Shown piece after piece: positions 16,478-25,595 of a stretch of 64,000 bases of DNA. Every line of letters starts with the position of its first letter. Position 1 is the first letter of the stretch. The notes beneath the pieces are model-generated. The model saw nothing but the letters and a program-made list of their open reading frames with translations, ran no database searches and was not told where the DNA came from. This stretch comes from an uncultured Candidatus Actinomarina sp. (GTDB lineage: Bacteria; Actinomycetota; Acidimicrobiia; Actinomarinales; Actinomarinaceae): contig CACJUH010000003.1 in the NCBI GenBank assembly GCA_902596545.1, positions 109,790 through 173,789 on the forward strand, given 5' to 3'. The position numbers were made by a program, and so were the translations under genes.

Positions 16478-18850
16478 ATGAAAAAGATTGTATATTTATC
16501 AATTATATTTTTAATTTTTTCATTCTGTTCTGGAAATGCAGATAATGATTTTGCACAACCACCATCTCCACCTGAACCACCTCAAGTTCAACCACCATCT
16601 CCACCTGAACCACCTCAAGGTCAAGGTCAGCCACCTCAAGGTCAAGGTCAGCCACCTCAAGGTCAAGGTCAGCCACCTCAAAAATTTACAGAGGAAGATA
16701 GAGAAAATGCTATAAATATTGTATTTAATGCTACACAAGAACTAAATGATTGTTTTGAAAGTGGTTTTGGTAAAATCTATGAAGAAATTCTTAAAGGATA
16801 TATTCCTGACGATTATGAGGTTGGAGTTATTCTAACATGTAATAGTAATCCAAATGCATATGGTTCCAACCAGGGTCAGTCATCTCAAGGTCAAGGTCAG
16901 CCACCTCAAGGTCAAGGTCAGCCAACTGAAGGCCAAGATCCTAAAAGACAAAATGAAGGATACTACGACTTAAAAGTCACTTTAAATGATTCGAGCTACA
17001 CAAAAGCTACTGCTTCTTCTAATTCGACTTTTGGACAAACAGAATCAGCAGACATAATACTTTCAGATTTTGGATTTAATACAACAGGTGGTCCTTTAAA
17101 ATTTAACCATCCTGTTTCAGTTGCTTCAGATGGAAATAGACTTGTAGTTGTTGATAGATTTAATAATAGAGCGCTTATTTGGAATTCTATACCAAGCTCT
17201 AATACTCCTCCAGATATTGTTTTGGGACAAAATAACTTTTATACAGAAATGGAAGGAACAGGTCTAAACAATTTCAATTTTCCTGGACAAGCATCAGTAA
17301 CACCTGATGGAAAGCTACTTATTGCTGATTCCAACAATAATAGAATTCTAGTTTGGACCACTTTCCCGACTTCATCAGGACAAGCAGCAAATTACTCTAT
17401 TGATATAGATGTCGCGGGAGGAATGAGAGGAACTTGGCCTTGGGGAGTTTGGTCGGACGGAACTAAAGTTATAGTGTCTCAAACTGTAGGGGGTCAAATT
17501 TTGTTATGGAATAATTTCCCAGGTTCCGGAAATAATTCACCAGATGTCATTATAAGTTCATCCCAAGTTGGTACTCCCCGTTCGGTAACATCTAATGGTG
17601 AGTACATAATGATTGGAGATGAAAATGCAAATGGAGAATGTACAGGTAGTCATGGAACAAGATCAACTCACATTTGGACTTCATGGCCAACTACTAATAG
17701 GAATCCTGATGCTTGCATTGATAATTGGATTTCAAGTGCAATTGTAGATAATAAGATTTATGGAATTCAAGCAGGAGGAGAATCTTTGATGTTCTTTGAC
17801 TCTTTGCCTACAAGCAATCAAAAGAAAGATGTGTCTTCAAGCAGTATGATTTTTGCTTCTCCAGGAAGCGGTCATCGCTGGCAAGGAGGAGATGATGGAG
17901 GTGTAGTATATGCAGGAGGTAAATTATTTGTAGGAGAATACAATAGAAACCATATTTCTGTTTTTGATTCACTGCCAGATTCACCAAATGTCCATCCTGA
18001 TTGGTCTCTTGGCTCTACTTCTCCAACAGATTTTCCAATACTTGATGATTCGATAATTCAAAATCCTGTAATTGCTTCAAATGGAGAAATGTTATTTGTG
18101 TCGTCAGATTTTGATAGATCTCTCTCTGTTTGGAAGAATCTTCCTGGAAGCTCCTCCGCAAAACCAGATATTTTTTATAGAAGATTTGAAAATGCTCCTT
18201 GGGATATAACTGTTTATGAAAATTCCGTATTTCTTGCTGGAAAAAGAGGTATCTACGGATGGAATAATTTTGATGGATCTGGAGAGCTTCCTGATATTCA
18301 TAATTGGGAAAGCATTGGAAGTATAAATTTTCAAGAACTATTTGGGATAGCATACAACGGTACCTATTTTGCTATTGCTGAAGGCACTGGTGAGAAAATA
18401 TATATATGGGAAGGAATTCCTTCGAAATCAGACGAACCAGTGAAAACGCTCATTAATCCAGTAGGGGTTGGTCGACTTGACATGAATCAGGAATGGTTAG
18501 TTGTAGCAGCATATCCTGGTGACCAAGCAAGTGTTCATGTAATTAAACTTGATGAATTATTTACAGGTCAGCTCCAGCCCATTACAAATTATAGAAACTT
18601 CCCTCAGGGAGTTAGCGTTAACGAAAAAGGATTCTTTATTGCTTTACAAGCAGATAATAAAGTTATTGGATGGACATCAGTAGAAGAAGCTTTGTCAGGC
18701 AGGCCTCATACTATGTCTTTTGGTGGTAACGATGATAAGTCTAATTTAGGGACAAAAATGGCTTCATCTGTTGGATGGGATGGTGTTCATTTATGGGTTG
18801 GAGAATTTAAATTTTCAAATAGACTTCTTGGCTTCATGCCTTCTAGATAA
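16478..18850 (+). CDS. secreted NHL-like beta-propeller protein with Pro/Gln/Gly repeats, 790 aa
   Basis: Exported protein with a signal peptide ending in a Cys at 17 (IFSFCSG, atypical lipobox). Residues about 25-68 and again about 130-150 are low-complexity proline/glutamine/glycine repeats (PPQGQGQ units). Between them lies a helical segment with a Cys pair. From about residue 190 to the end there are repeated blades: each has a W-x-N/S-x-x-P turn followed by PD, as in LIWNSIPSSNTPPDIVLGQ and LVWTTFPTSSGQ, the pattern of NHL-type propellers. Function unknown; surface binding to glycan or another protein is likely. Plus strand, alone. Confidence 0.7.
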   Translation: MKKIVYLSIIFLIFSFCSGNADNDFAQPPSPPEPPQVQPPSPPEPPQGQGQPPQGQGQPPQGQGQPPQKFTEEDRENAINIVFNATQELNDCFESGFGKIYEEILKGYIPDDYEVGVILTCNSNPNAYGSNQGQSSQGQGQPPQGQGQPTEGQDPKRQNEGYYDLKVTLNDSSYTKATASSNSTFGQTESADIILSDFGFNTTGGPLKFNHPVSVASDGNRLVVVDRFNNRALIWNSIPSSNTPPDIVLGQNNFYTEMEGTGLNNFNFPGQASVTPDGKLLIADSNNNRILVWTTFPTSSGQAANYSIDIDVAGGMRGTWPWGVWSDGTKVIVSQTVGGQILLWNNFPGSGNNSPDVIISSSQVGTPRSVTSNGEYIMIGDENANGECTGSHGTRSTHIWTSWPTTNRNPDACIDNWISSAIVDNKIYGIQAGGESLMFFDSLPTSNQKKDVSSSSMIFASPGSGHRWQGGDDGGVVYAGGKLFVGEYNRNHISVFDSLPDSPNVHPDWSLGSTSPTDFPILDDSIIQNPVIASNGEMLFVSSDFDRSLSVWKNLPGSSSAKPDIFYRRFENAPWDITVYENSVFLAGKRGIYGWNNFDGSGELPDIHNWESIGSINFQELFGIAYNGTYFAIAEGTGEKIYIWEGIPSKSDEPVKTLINPVGVGRLDMNQEWLVVAAYPGDQASVHVIKLDELFTGQLQPITNYRNFPQGVSVNEKGFFIALQADNKVIGWTSVEEALSGRPHTMSFGGNDDKSNLGTKMASSVGWDGVHLWVGEFKFSNRLLGFMPSR
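16557..16683 (+). repeat. in-gene tandem repeat encoding Pro-Pro-Gln-Gly-Gln-Gly-Gln
   Basis: A 21-nt unit (CCACCTCAAGGTCAAGGTCAG) occurs in nearly exact tandem copies, preceded by two longer copies with CCATCTCCACCTGAA. A second short block of the same unit lies at about 16875-16930. The exactness at DNA level suggests recent slippage or unequal exchange. Confidence 0.9.
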
Positions 18851-18857
18851 GAAATTT

Positions 18858-19658
18858 TTAAAGTCGTTTCTTTAACGTCGTTTCAATATTAGATAATACT
18901 AATTTTTTTAAATCTTCATGAATTGATTTATTTGAAGCAATAATTAAATTTGAATTAATTGATGGAAATTTTTCTACTTCATCAATAACTACTCCACCAG
19001 CTTCTTCAAGAATTAAACTCGCACCAAGTGTATCCCACGGTTTAGTAAAGAATTCAAAATAGCCATCAAATTTATTATCAGCTATCCAACAAACATCCAA
19101 TGCTGCAGTTCCAAATCTTCTAATTCCTCCACAAGATTTTAAGACTGCTTCAAAAGTCTTCATGTAATCTTTAGAATTGAATACTCTATCATATGGAAAT
19201 CCAGTAGCAATAATCGACTTTTGTAAAGTCGTGTCTTTGCTTACACTGAGTTTTTCACCATTCTTATACGCTCCAAATCCCTTATACCCTTCATATAAAA
19301 TGTCGTTATAGATATCTAGTACATAGGCTTGGGTTGGTTTTTTGTCTTCAAGAAGCATTAAAGTAATAGCAACCTGAGGAATGTTGTTTGCATAATTAAC
19401 TGTTCCATCTAATGGGTCTATAATCCATGATCTTTTAGAGTCTGAATTGATTGCTTCAGACTCTTCTGAAATTATCCCATCATCCGGAAAATGTTTTTTT
19501 ATTGCGTTCATTAAAATTTCTTCAGATTTTAAATCTGCTTCAGTAACTAAATCTACAACATGCTTTTTAGACGAAACTATTAAAGAGTCTCTCATGTCCT
19601 TGATGCAATCAGAAGCTTCAAGTAAAGCATCTTTTAATAAAGAGATTTCTTTTTGCAA
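18858..19658 (-). CDS. inositol monophosphatase family protein
   Basis: Mg-dependent phosphatase of inositol monophosphate or a related sugar phosphate (SuhB/HisN/CysQ group). From the TTG at 19658 it has 266 aa, the family's usual size. Motifs: DLVTEADLKSEE and PDDGIISEESE (metal site), WIIDPLDGTVNYANNIP (about residues 85-101, IMP signature 1) and CWIADNKFDGYFEFFTKPWD (signature 2 with metal-binding Asp). The open frame extends 102 codons further upstream but that is a shadow of the neighbouring proline repeats. It starts 8 nt after the upstream lipoprotein stop and lacks a clear ribosome site. Confidence 0.88.
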   Translation of the reverse strand: MQKEISLLKDALLEASDCIKDMRDSLIVSSKKHVVDLVTEADLKSEEILMNAIKKHFPDDGIISEESEAINSDSKRSWIIDPLDGTVNYANNIPQVAITLMLLEDKKPTQAYVLDIYNDILYEGYKGFGAYKNGEKLSVSKDTTLQKSIIATGFPYDRVFNSKDYMKTFEAVLKSCGGIRRFGTAALDVCWIADNKFDGYFEFFTKPWDTLGASLILEEAGGVVIDEVEKFPSINSNLIIASNKSIHEDLKKLVLSNIETTLKKRL

Positions 19659-19665
19659 TTTATAT

Positions 19666-22600
19666 TTATGGTGGTGGTGGGTTATCACCTGGTGGAACAT
19701 CACCTGGTGGAACATCACCTGGAGGAACATCTCCTGGTGGATCGTCTCCTGGTGGAACATCACCTGGTGGATCGTCACCTGGTGGCACATCTCCTGGTGG
19801 ATCGTCTCCTGGTGGCACATCTCCTGGTGGATCGTCTCCTGGTGGAACATCACCTGGAGGAACATCTCCTGGTGCATCGTCACCTGGAGGTGGTTCACTA
19901 CCTGGAGGTGGTTCACTACCTGGAGGAACATCGCCTGGTGCATCGTCACCTGGAGGTGGTTCACTACCTGGAGGTGGTTCTGTTAATGAACAAGTAGGAT
20001 CTTCTGGATTCTTTTCACAAAATTCATCTACAAAGTTTGAATAAGAATCTTGCTGCTCTTTAAATTGATCAGCCTTTTCTGTATTACCCCAAAAATTATC
20101 TTTATCACCTTCATCGTTTTTTAAACATTCTGGAGAATTTGCATTTGCAGGATCTATACAATCAGCTAAACCTGAACTAAATGCATCAAAATTTTCATTG
20201 TTTTTATCTTCAAAACAGATTGGATCAGATGGATTTTCTTCACAAATACCACCTTTCGCTTCTTCATTAAAGGATTCATATACTACGGGACCCTCGTTTT
20301 CTTTATCTCCTTCAGAATAGAGGCTAAAGTCTGACGGTTTATATTCCTCAGAACATTCTGGAGCTTCAGGTTCTTCTTCGCAATTCACAATCAGATAGGA
20401 ATCATGCTTTCCATATCTTTCTTCGGCTAAATTATCTGCACCATCAATAGTGGAGTAATAAACGCCTTGGTCTGATAGCTCTACAAATGAATCATCACTA
20501 AAGACATTTCCAAGAAATTCTCCAGTATCAAATTCTGATTCTCCATAATAATCCCTAAAACATTCTGGATGGTCAGGTTTCTCTGTACAAAATTTCGGCT
20601 TATCTCCTGCAAAAGCGTCCGGATCAGGCGCTGCATACTGAGCAAGAACACCAGCAGTTAGTGGTCCTTTGTATCCGTCTTTTTGACCAAAATCATCAGA
20701 ACATTCTGGGGCTTCAGGAGTCTCCGCACAATAAGTTGGTGCTTTGTAGTCTCCATCTGTAAAAATATCAGAAGGCTTATAATCTTCTGAGCACTCATAC
20801 AAATCTGGGTTTTCTTCACAATATTCATCCGGTGGTCCCGCTAAAACAGCTGGTCCACCATAAATATCAAACATATCTTCTCTGTCAAGCGCAAGTGCAT
20901 TGACATCACCAACAAATTCTGTAAAGAAGTCTCCTTCACCAGTACACATTGTATCGTCTGGATATAAATTACAATCAACTGGTTCCCAGTCATCACCTAA
21001 AACTTCTTCGTCATATACATGAAAAAATGTATAAACCGCAGCTGTATTACCTGATTTACATTCAATTGCATCTGGATTATCGTTACAAAATCCATCTTCA
21101 GGTACATTTCCAAAAAATAAAGAGCTGATATCTTCTGGTGGTGTTCCATCACAATCCTCTGGGTTTGCGATACAGTACTCTCCTCCTTCTTCGAAAGCTT
21201 TACCTAAAAATTCTGGACCATCAGCACACTCTGGAAGCCATGGCTCTTCGTCACAATACCCTGGTTTAATATTATTCTCAGTAAATGTGTACTCAAATCC
21301 CATATCTTGAACCATATCTTCAACAAAGTGATTGCCAGCAAAAGCCTTTGCGAGGAATTCTGGAGGTGGCCCGCCAGCTAAACATTCACTATCATCAGGG
21401 TTGTCATAACAATATGTTCCCTCAACAAAGTCTTCCTCTCCTGCATTTAAAAACATATTAGAAGCTGCTAGAGCAAGTGCTGAAGCTACATCTCCTGATT
21501 CAGCTAACTCATTTACAGCGTTAGTATCAGCAGAAATAAACTGCATAACACTATGTTGAGCTCTAAAATCAGATTGATCTTTATGATCAAAACCTAAATT
21601 TTCAAATTCTTCATTTTCATGTACTTTTGCTGCATCACCAAAATTATTAAAAAATTCAGTTGGTGGAAGTTCTTGCAATTCTCCATCTTTAGGTGCTGAA
21701 TCCCACACTTCATTAATAAATTCTTCTACAACTTCTTCTGTTACAGCGACATCTTTTATAGCATCCCCAAGAACTTCTATAGATTCAGTTATATCTTCTG
21801 GTGCTCCTGCAGCAACTAATAATGTTGCAGCTAAATCTACTCTCTTAGAATCACTTTCTGTAAAGACAGCATTTGCAGCAACATCTGGGGTTAAGTTTTC
21901 TTTACCTTCAGATAATTTTTCCTGAGTTGAGGCTTTGCATGTATAGCTACATTCACCTTCCATATTTGATACGAAATCATCAACTATCAAAGCTACTGTT
22001 GATGTGTCTTGTTCGGTCCAACCAGAACCACCTGTGGTTGCGCTTCCCAATTCTGTTCCAGCTGTTTGGGATACCGCAACTAATACGGGATTTCCCTTTT
22101 CGTCTGGTAATAATTCACTGAATACTGCATCATCTGCTTTTTCTCCACCTTCTAAAACTGTACTTTTTGCCGACATTGTGACTACATTGTATTCAAATAC
22201 GCCTTCTGTTCCATGAACTGAAAGTTCTGCAGTTGGTGTAACGATTTTTGCTAAAGATGCATTTAGGCCTTCACTGAAAATATCATAAGCTATGCTGCCA
22301 GAAATTACATCTACTGTTAAAACTCTAGCACCTGCTTCTTCATCGTAATCAAAACTTCTGATGTTAACTACAGAATTTCCACCCATCAACAAAGATGAAC
22401 CATCTTCAAAAGACATTTGAGCTGTTGCATTATCTCCAGTTCTAATTTTTACTCCCATTTCAAGAGGAACAATCGCTGAAACAACCTCCCAATCTGTAGA
22501 TGTACCAGTAAGAATTCCTGTAGCACCAATTAAAGGCTTTAATAAGATTGGAGGAACTACTAATGAAGCTTCGTTTACAACTTCTCCTATTATTGGTTCA

Positions 22601-22731
22601 GCAAGAGTTGTACTGGTCGAAGAAGTAGTAGATGTGTCATTAACTTCAACAGATGTTTCCTCAGATCCTCCGCATGCAGAAAATATAAGTAATAAAACAA
22701 CTGTTAATATTTTTAATTTTTTAATTTGCAC
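19666..22731 (-). CDS. FecR-domain lipoprotein with CX3PX4C repeats and PPG tail, 1021 aa
   Basis: Very large exported protein with a GTG start and lipobox-like FSAC (Cys20). In order: a Thr/Ser linker (about 25-45); a FecR-like beta domain (about 75-190, with VKIRTGDNATAQMSF, then SSLLMGGNSVVNI and TPTAELSVHGTEG); a region with a Cys pair (CSYTC) and helices (about 250-435); then about 500 residues holding twelve Cys-pair repeats, mostly C-x3-P-x4-C such as CDEEPWLPEC and CEENPDLYEC; and a C-terminal tail (about 920-1021) of PPGD/PPGS repeats. FecR domains outside sigma regulation occur in surface proteins. Function unknown; calcium or partner binding is possible given the acidity. Confidence 0.75.
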   Translation of the reverse strand: MQIKKLKILTVVLLLIFSACGGSEETSVEVNDTSTTSSTSTTLAEPIIGEVVNEASLVVPPILLKPLIGATGILTGTSTDWEVVSAIVPLEMGVKIRTGDNATAQMSFEDGSSLLMGGNSVVNIRSFDYDEEAGARVLTVDVISGSIAYDIFSEGLNASLAKIVTPTAELSVHGTEGVFEYNVVTMSAKSTVLEGGEKADDAVFSELLPDEKGNPVLVAVSQTAGTELGSATTGGSGWTEQDTSTVALIVDDFVSNMEGECSYTCKASTQEKLSEGKENLTPDVAANAVFTESDSKRVDLAATLLVAAGAPEDITESIEVLGDAIKDVAVTEEVVEEFINEVWDSAPKDGELQELPPTEFFNNFGDAAKVHENEEFENLGFDHKDQSDFRAQHSVMQFISADTNAVNELAESGDVASALALAASNMFLNAGEEDFVEGTYCYDNPDDSECLAGGPPPEFLAKAFAGNHFVEDMVQDMGFEYTFTENNIKPGYCDEEPWLPECADGPEFLGKAFEEGGEYCIANPEDCDGTPPEDISSLFFGNVPEDGFCNDNPDAIECKSGNTAAVYTFFHVYDEEVLGDDWEPVDCNLYPDDTMCTGEGDFFTEFVGDVNALALDREDMFDIYGGPAVLAGPPDEYCEENPDLYECSEDYKPSDIFTDGDYKAPTYCAETPEAPECSDDFGQKDGYKGPLTAGVLAQYAAPDPDAFAGDKPKFCTEKPDHPECFRDYYGESEFDTGEFLGNVFSDDSFVELSDQGVYYSTIDGADNLAEERYGKHDSYLIVNCEEEPEAPECSEEYKPSDFSLYSEGDKENEGPVVYESFNEEAKGGICEENPSDPICFEDKNNENFDAFSSGLADCIDPANANSPECLKNDEGDKDNFWGNTEKADQFKEQQDSYSNFVDEFCEKNPEDPTCSLTEPPPGSEPPPGDDAPGDVPPGSEPPPGSEPPPGDDAPGDVPPGDVPPGDDPPGDVPPGDDPPGDVPPGDDPPGDVPPGDDPPGDVPPGDVPPGDVPPGDNPPPP
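19669..19978 (-). repeat. in-gene tandem repeat encoding Pro-Pro-Gly-Asp
   Basis: Repeated 15- and 30-nt units (CACCTGGTGGAACAT, CTCCTGGTGGATCGT and variants on the plus strand) encode the PPGDVPPGDDPPGD tail. Near-identical copies alternate in blocks, including two copies of a longer block with PPGSEPPPG. The reverse strand and other frames stay open through it, which produces false gene calls. Confidence 0.92.
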
Positions 22732-22758
22732 TATACAAAGTTATTTTACTTAAATTAT

Positions 22759-24849
22759 TTAAACTCTGTGCTGTTGTCCCGAATTTATATAATTTTGGGC
22801 ATAAATTCCAGCTCTTGAAACGGCCTTTAATTCTAACCAAGTAAATGGATTTACTGTTTTGCCTTTTACATACTCAAGAAATATTTCTAATGACTCTCTA
22901 TGGCCTTTTCCTGAGGAAAATACTCTACTTTTATCTTCATTTCTCTCTAAATATCTTAATAATTGAAAATCTTCTATTATGTAAGAGTTGCCACCACCAT
23001 GTACTTCAATTCTTTCTTTTGAAAGACCCTGGTTAGTTTCAGAAAAGTACTGAATAGACGCATGAGCTCCATTAGCAAAATTAACACTTATAAAAACTTG
23101 GTTTTCATTTGCTTCATTATTGACTTTATTAACTGGAGCTGAGGAAGCAACGCTTTGTGGAAGAGAATCAAATAAATAGCATGCTAAGTCAATAGCATGG
23201 ATAGCCTCTCCAACAATTCTTCCACCTCCAATTTCTTTTATATTTGTCCAATGATCTTTATCTAAAGGAGGAACACTGAATCTAAAAGTTATACTATTCG
23301 CAGCTTGATTATTTATTTTTTGTTTAATAAATTGTGTAGCTTCAGCAAATCTTCTATTAAATCCCACAAATAACTTTGGATTATCAGAGTTATAAATAGC
23401 TTCTTCTATCTCTACAATTGATTCATCGTTTAATGCTAAAGGTTTTTCTACATAGATTGCTTTTCCTTTATTTAGTGCCTTAATAACAAGTTCACTGTGG
23501 TTAAAGTGAGGAGTTAAAATTAAAACTGCATCAATCTCATCAGCATTCAGTATCTCTTCTTCTGTAGGGTATTTGTTTTTAATCTTAAAAGTTTTTGCAA
23601 GAGATGCTGAACTAAGACCTGCTGACGATGCAATTCCTAAAATTTGACAATCTTTTTTTAGTTCCTTTAGTATTGGTAAAATTGTCGTAGAAGCAAAATT
23701 TCCAGCACCTAAAATTCCTAAATTGACTTTTTCTGTTTTAGGTTCAAGTTCGATAGTTCTTTGAAAATCTATTTTAGGTTCTGACTTATTATCATATCTC
23801 AGCACTACTGCGAGTGGCTTATCTTCTTCTTTAAATTTTTGGTAAATAGATACTGAACTATCGAATGATACTTCTTCGCTGACTAAATCTAATAGGTGGA
23901 TTTGATTCTGGGACAATAATTTTATAAAAGCTTCAAAATTTCTATTCTCAGTCCATCTAACATACTCAATTGGATAATCTTTTCCAAGAATTTCATATTG
24001 CTTATCGTATCTCCCTGGACCGTAAGATTTTGAAACAACAAGCTCAAGTTCTTTATAGTAAAAGTCATTTCTTGAAATGTTTAAAGGTATATCTCCAACA
24101 ACCACTATCTTTGCTTTATTTCTTGCAATTTTAGTAGCAACCTCTATTGGTTCATTACTAGATGTTGCTGCAGTAATTATTACTGAATCTACATTTGTCA
24201 TGTTTGCTTCTTCAGGAGAGGTATAAAAATTTTCACTTTGGGCGGTTCGTTTTGTATCTGGGTCAATACCTATGACTTCAGAGCCTTGTGCTTCAGCTAA
24301 CCTACAAACTAATTGACCAATAATTCCCAAACCAATCACTACTACTTTTGAACCAAGTGATGTCTCTGAAAGTCTTAATCCATGTAAAGCTATGCTGCCA
24401 AGTACTGTAAAAGATGCTTCCTTAATATCTGTATTATCTGGAATTCTTGCACAAAGATTTTGATTAACCACAACATATTCAGCGTGATTTCCATTGGAAA
24501 CTACCCTATCGCCAATGTGAAAATTGCTAACACCTTTTCCAGTTTGTACAACCTCACCTGAAGAGCTGTAGCCTAATTGGAGGGGCAAAATATTTTTTGG
24601 AAAAACAGCATTCCAGACTGCTCTAATTCCATCATCTTTTAATAACTTTAAACCTTTTTCTATATTTGAAGAATTTTGTAGTTTTTGACTTACACCAGTA
24701 TTTGCAAATTCTATTGCTGCTAACTCTGTTCCAGAAGAGACAACTGAATAATGGTTTCTAATTAGCACCTCTCCTGGACCAGGTTTTGGAATTGGTGTAT
24801 CCAAAAGAATTGGATCTGGATTGTTTTTCTCAACTACTAATTGTTTCAT
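22759..24849 (-). CDS. bi-domain oxidoreductase: zinc-type alcohol dehydrogenase fused to Gfo/Idh/MocA
   Basis: The 696-aa protein has an N-terminal medium-chain dehydrogenase domain (residues 1-340; GroES-like part with GSYSSSG-like LGYSSSGEV near 92 and Rossmann motif VVIGLGIIGQLV near 170) and a C-terminal Gfo/Idh/MocA domain (from about 372: LGILGAGNFASTT, then EKPLALN near 470). This fused architecture is known, mostly in surface-polysaccharide clusters; no other sugar genes lie next to it here. Substrate unknown, probably a sugar or sugar nucleotide. The usual catalytic zinc ligands of alcohol dehydrogenases are not obvious. Confidence 0.88.
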   Translation of the reverse strand: MKQLVVEKNNPDPILLDTPIPKPGPGEVLIRNHYSVVSSGTELAAIEFANTGVSQKLQNSSNIEKGLKLLKDDGIRAVWNAVFPKNILPLQLGYSSSGEVVQTGKGVSNFHIGDRVVSNGNHAEYVVVNQNLCARIPDNTDIKEASFTVLGSIALHGLRLSETSLGSKVVVIGLGIIGQLVCRLAEAQGSEVIGIDPDTKRTAQSENFYTSPEEANMTNVDSVIITAATSSNEPIEVATKIARNKAKIVVVGDIPLNISRNDFYYKELELVVSKSYGPGRYDKQYEILGKDYPIEYVRWTENRNFEAFIKLLSQNQIHLLDLVSEEVSFDSSVSIYQKFKEEDKPLAVVLRYDNKSEPKIDFQRTIELEPKTEKVNLGILGAGNFASTTILPILKELKKDCQILGIASSAGLSSASLAKTFKIKNKYPTEEEILNADEIDAVLILTPHFNHSELVIKALNKGKAIYVEKPLALNDESIVEIEEAIYNSDNPKLFVGFNRRFAEATQFIKQKINNQAANSITFRFSVPPLDKDHWTNIKEIGGGRIVGEAIHAIDLACYLFDSLPQSVASSAPVNKVNNEANENQVFISVNFANGAHASIQYFSETNQGLSKERIEVHGGGNSYIIEDFQLLRYLERNEDKSRVFSSGKGHRESLEIFLEYVKGKTVNPFTWLELKAVSRAGIYAQNYINSGQQHRV

Positions 24850-24873
24850 TTGTTTCCTGCATATTAATGATAA

Positions 24874-25530
24874 CTAATTTACTTCTGAAATTAAGGGAGA
24901 GGTTAAATTTATAATCTCTCCTTCGGTTGTCTTAATCCTTAATGAACCATTTTCATTTATGTCTTCTGCCCAACCTCTTCCTTCTGGATATTCAACAATT
25001 TTTCCTAGTGTTTGCAGTTTTGCTTTATAACGTTCTAATGAAAAATTGTTTTTTGTCAAAGACTCATATACTTTTTCAGCCCATTTAAGTGCATGGTCTT
25101 TAATTAATTCTTCCTCCTGGGCTTCATTAAAAAGTGCACCTGCATTTGGTACCTCAGGATTTTTCCAAAAGTAATTTACGCCTATACCGATACAAATTTT
25201 TTCCTCAACACGTTCGACTAAAACACCCCCAACTTTTAAATCATTAACTATTAAATCATTGGGCCATTTTAAAAATATTGATGAATCTGAAAGCACTTCT
25301 GTAAAGCACAATCCAGAAAGTAACGGTATTAAAGTTTCATCTAACTGATTGTCATCTTTGTTAAAAGCAAAAGAACACGCTAATGATTGGTCAGCGTTTA
25401 ACCAGCTTCTATTTGAAGTACCCCTCCCTTTTTCTTGATGAAAACTAATTACAAGTATTGGTTCACTGTTTAGTTCTTCTAATGCAAATTCTTGTGTATT
25501 GTATATGGAATCAAAAAAAAAGGTCCTCAT
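24874..25530 (-). CDS. birA: biotin-protein ligase (BirA, catalytic form)
   Basis: Attaches biotin to the biotin carrier domain of acyl-CoA carboxylase. The 218-aa protein has the catalytic motif EKGRGTSNRSW (about residues 33-43), SLACSF, LKWPNDLIVNDLKVGGVLVE (about 103-122) and IGIGVNYFW. It has no N-terminal DNA-binding domain, so it is not the repressor form. It is divergent from the accD - bioY - accA3 operon by about 60 bp, which places ligase, importer and target enzyme together. Confidence 0.93.
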   Translation of the reverse strand: MRTFFFDSIYNTQEFALEELNSEPILVISFHQEKGRGTSNRSWLNADQSLACSFAFNKDDNQLDETLIPLLSGLCFTEVLSDSSIFLKWPNDLIVNDLKVGGVLVERVEEKICIGIGVNYFWKNPEVPNAGALFNEAQEEELIKDHALKWAEKVYESLTKNNFSLERYKAKLQTLGKIVEYPEGRGWAEDINENGSLRIKTTEGEIINLTSPLISEVN

Positions 25531-25595
25531 AGTGTTACTTCTTTACATATATATAGGTCAAATACATACATTAACAATAAACAGGAAAGATGGGC
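25531..25595. promoter_or_regulatory. divergent promoter region birA / fatty-acid operon
   Basis: About 60 bp separate the two divergent starts. TA-rich hexamers (TATATA on the minus side, TACATT near 25568 on the plus side) with TTTACA or TTGTTA upstream could be -10/-35 boxes, but none is a strong match. No BirA-type operator palindrome is seen. The plus-strand ribosome site AGGAAAG (about 25583-25589) is optimally spaced from the second ATG. Confidence 0.4.

Noticed and set aside
19659-19964. N-terminal 102-codon extension of the inositol monophosphatase frame, rich in His/Gln/Met repeats
   Set aside because: It is the PPGD repeat of the overlapping lipoprotein gene read in another frame; the enzyme homology begins after it, and it would overlap 100 codons of a real gene.
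19669-19978. Possible CRISPR array, because of direct repeats
   Set aside because: Units are in frame, contiguous and without unique spacers; they encode a protein tail, and no cas gene is present.
19447-19986. Plus-strand frames of Trp/His repeats opposite the lipoprotein tail
   Set aside because: Antisense shadows of the repeat, with no start context and a composition dictated by the repeat.
25531-25595. BirA operator or biotin riboswitch between birA and the carboxylase operon
   Set aside because: No suitable long dyad is present and BirA has no DNA-binding domain.
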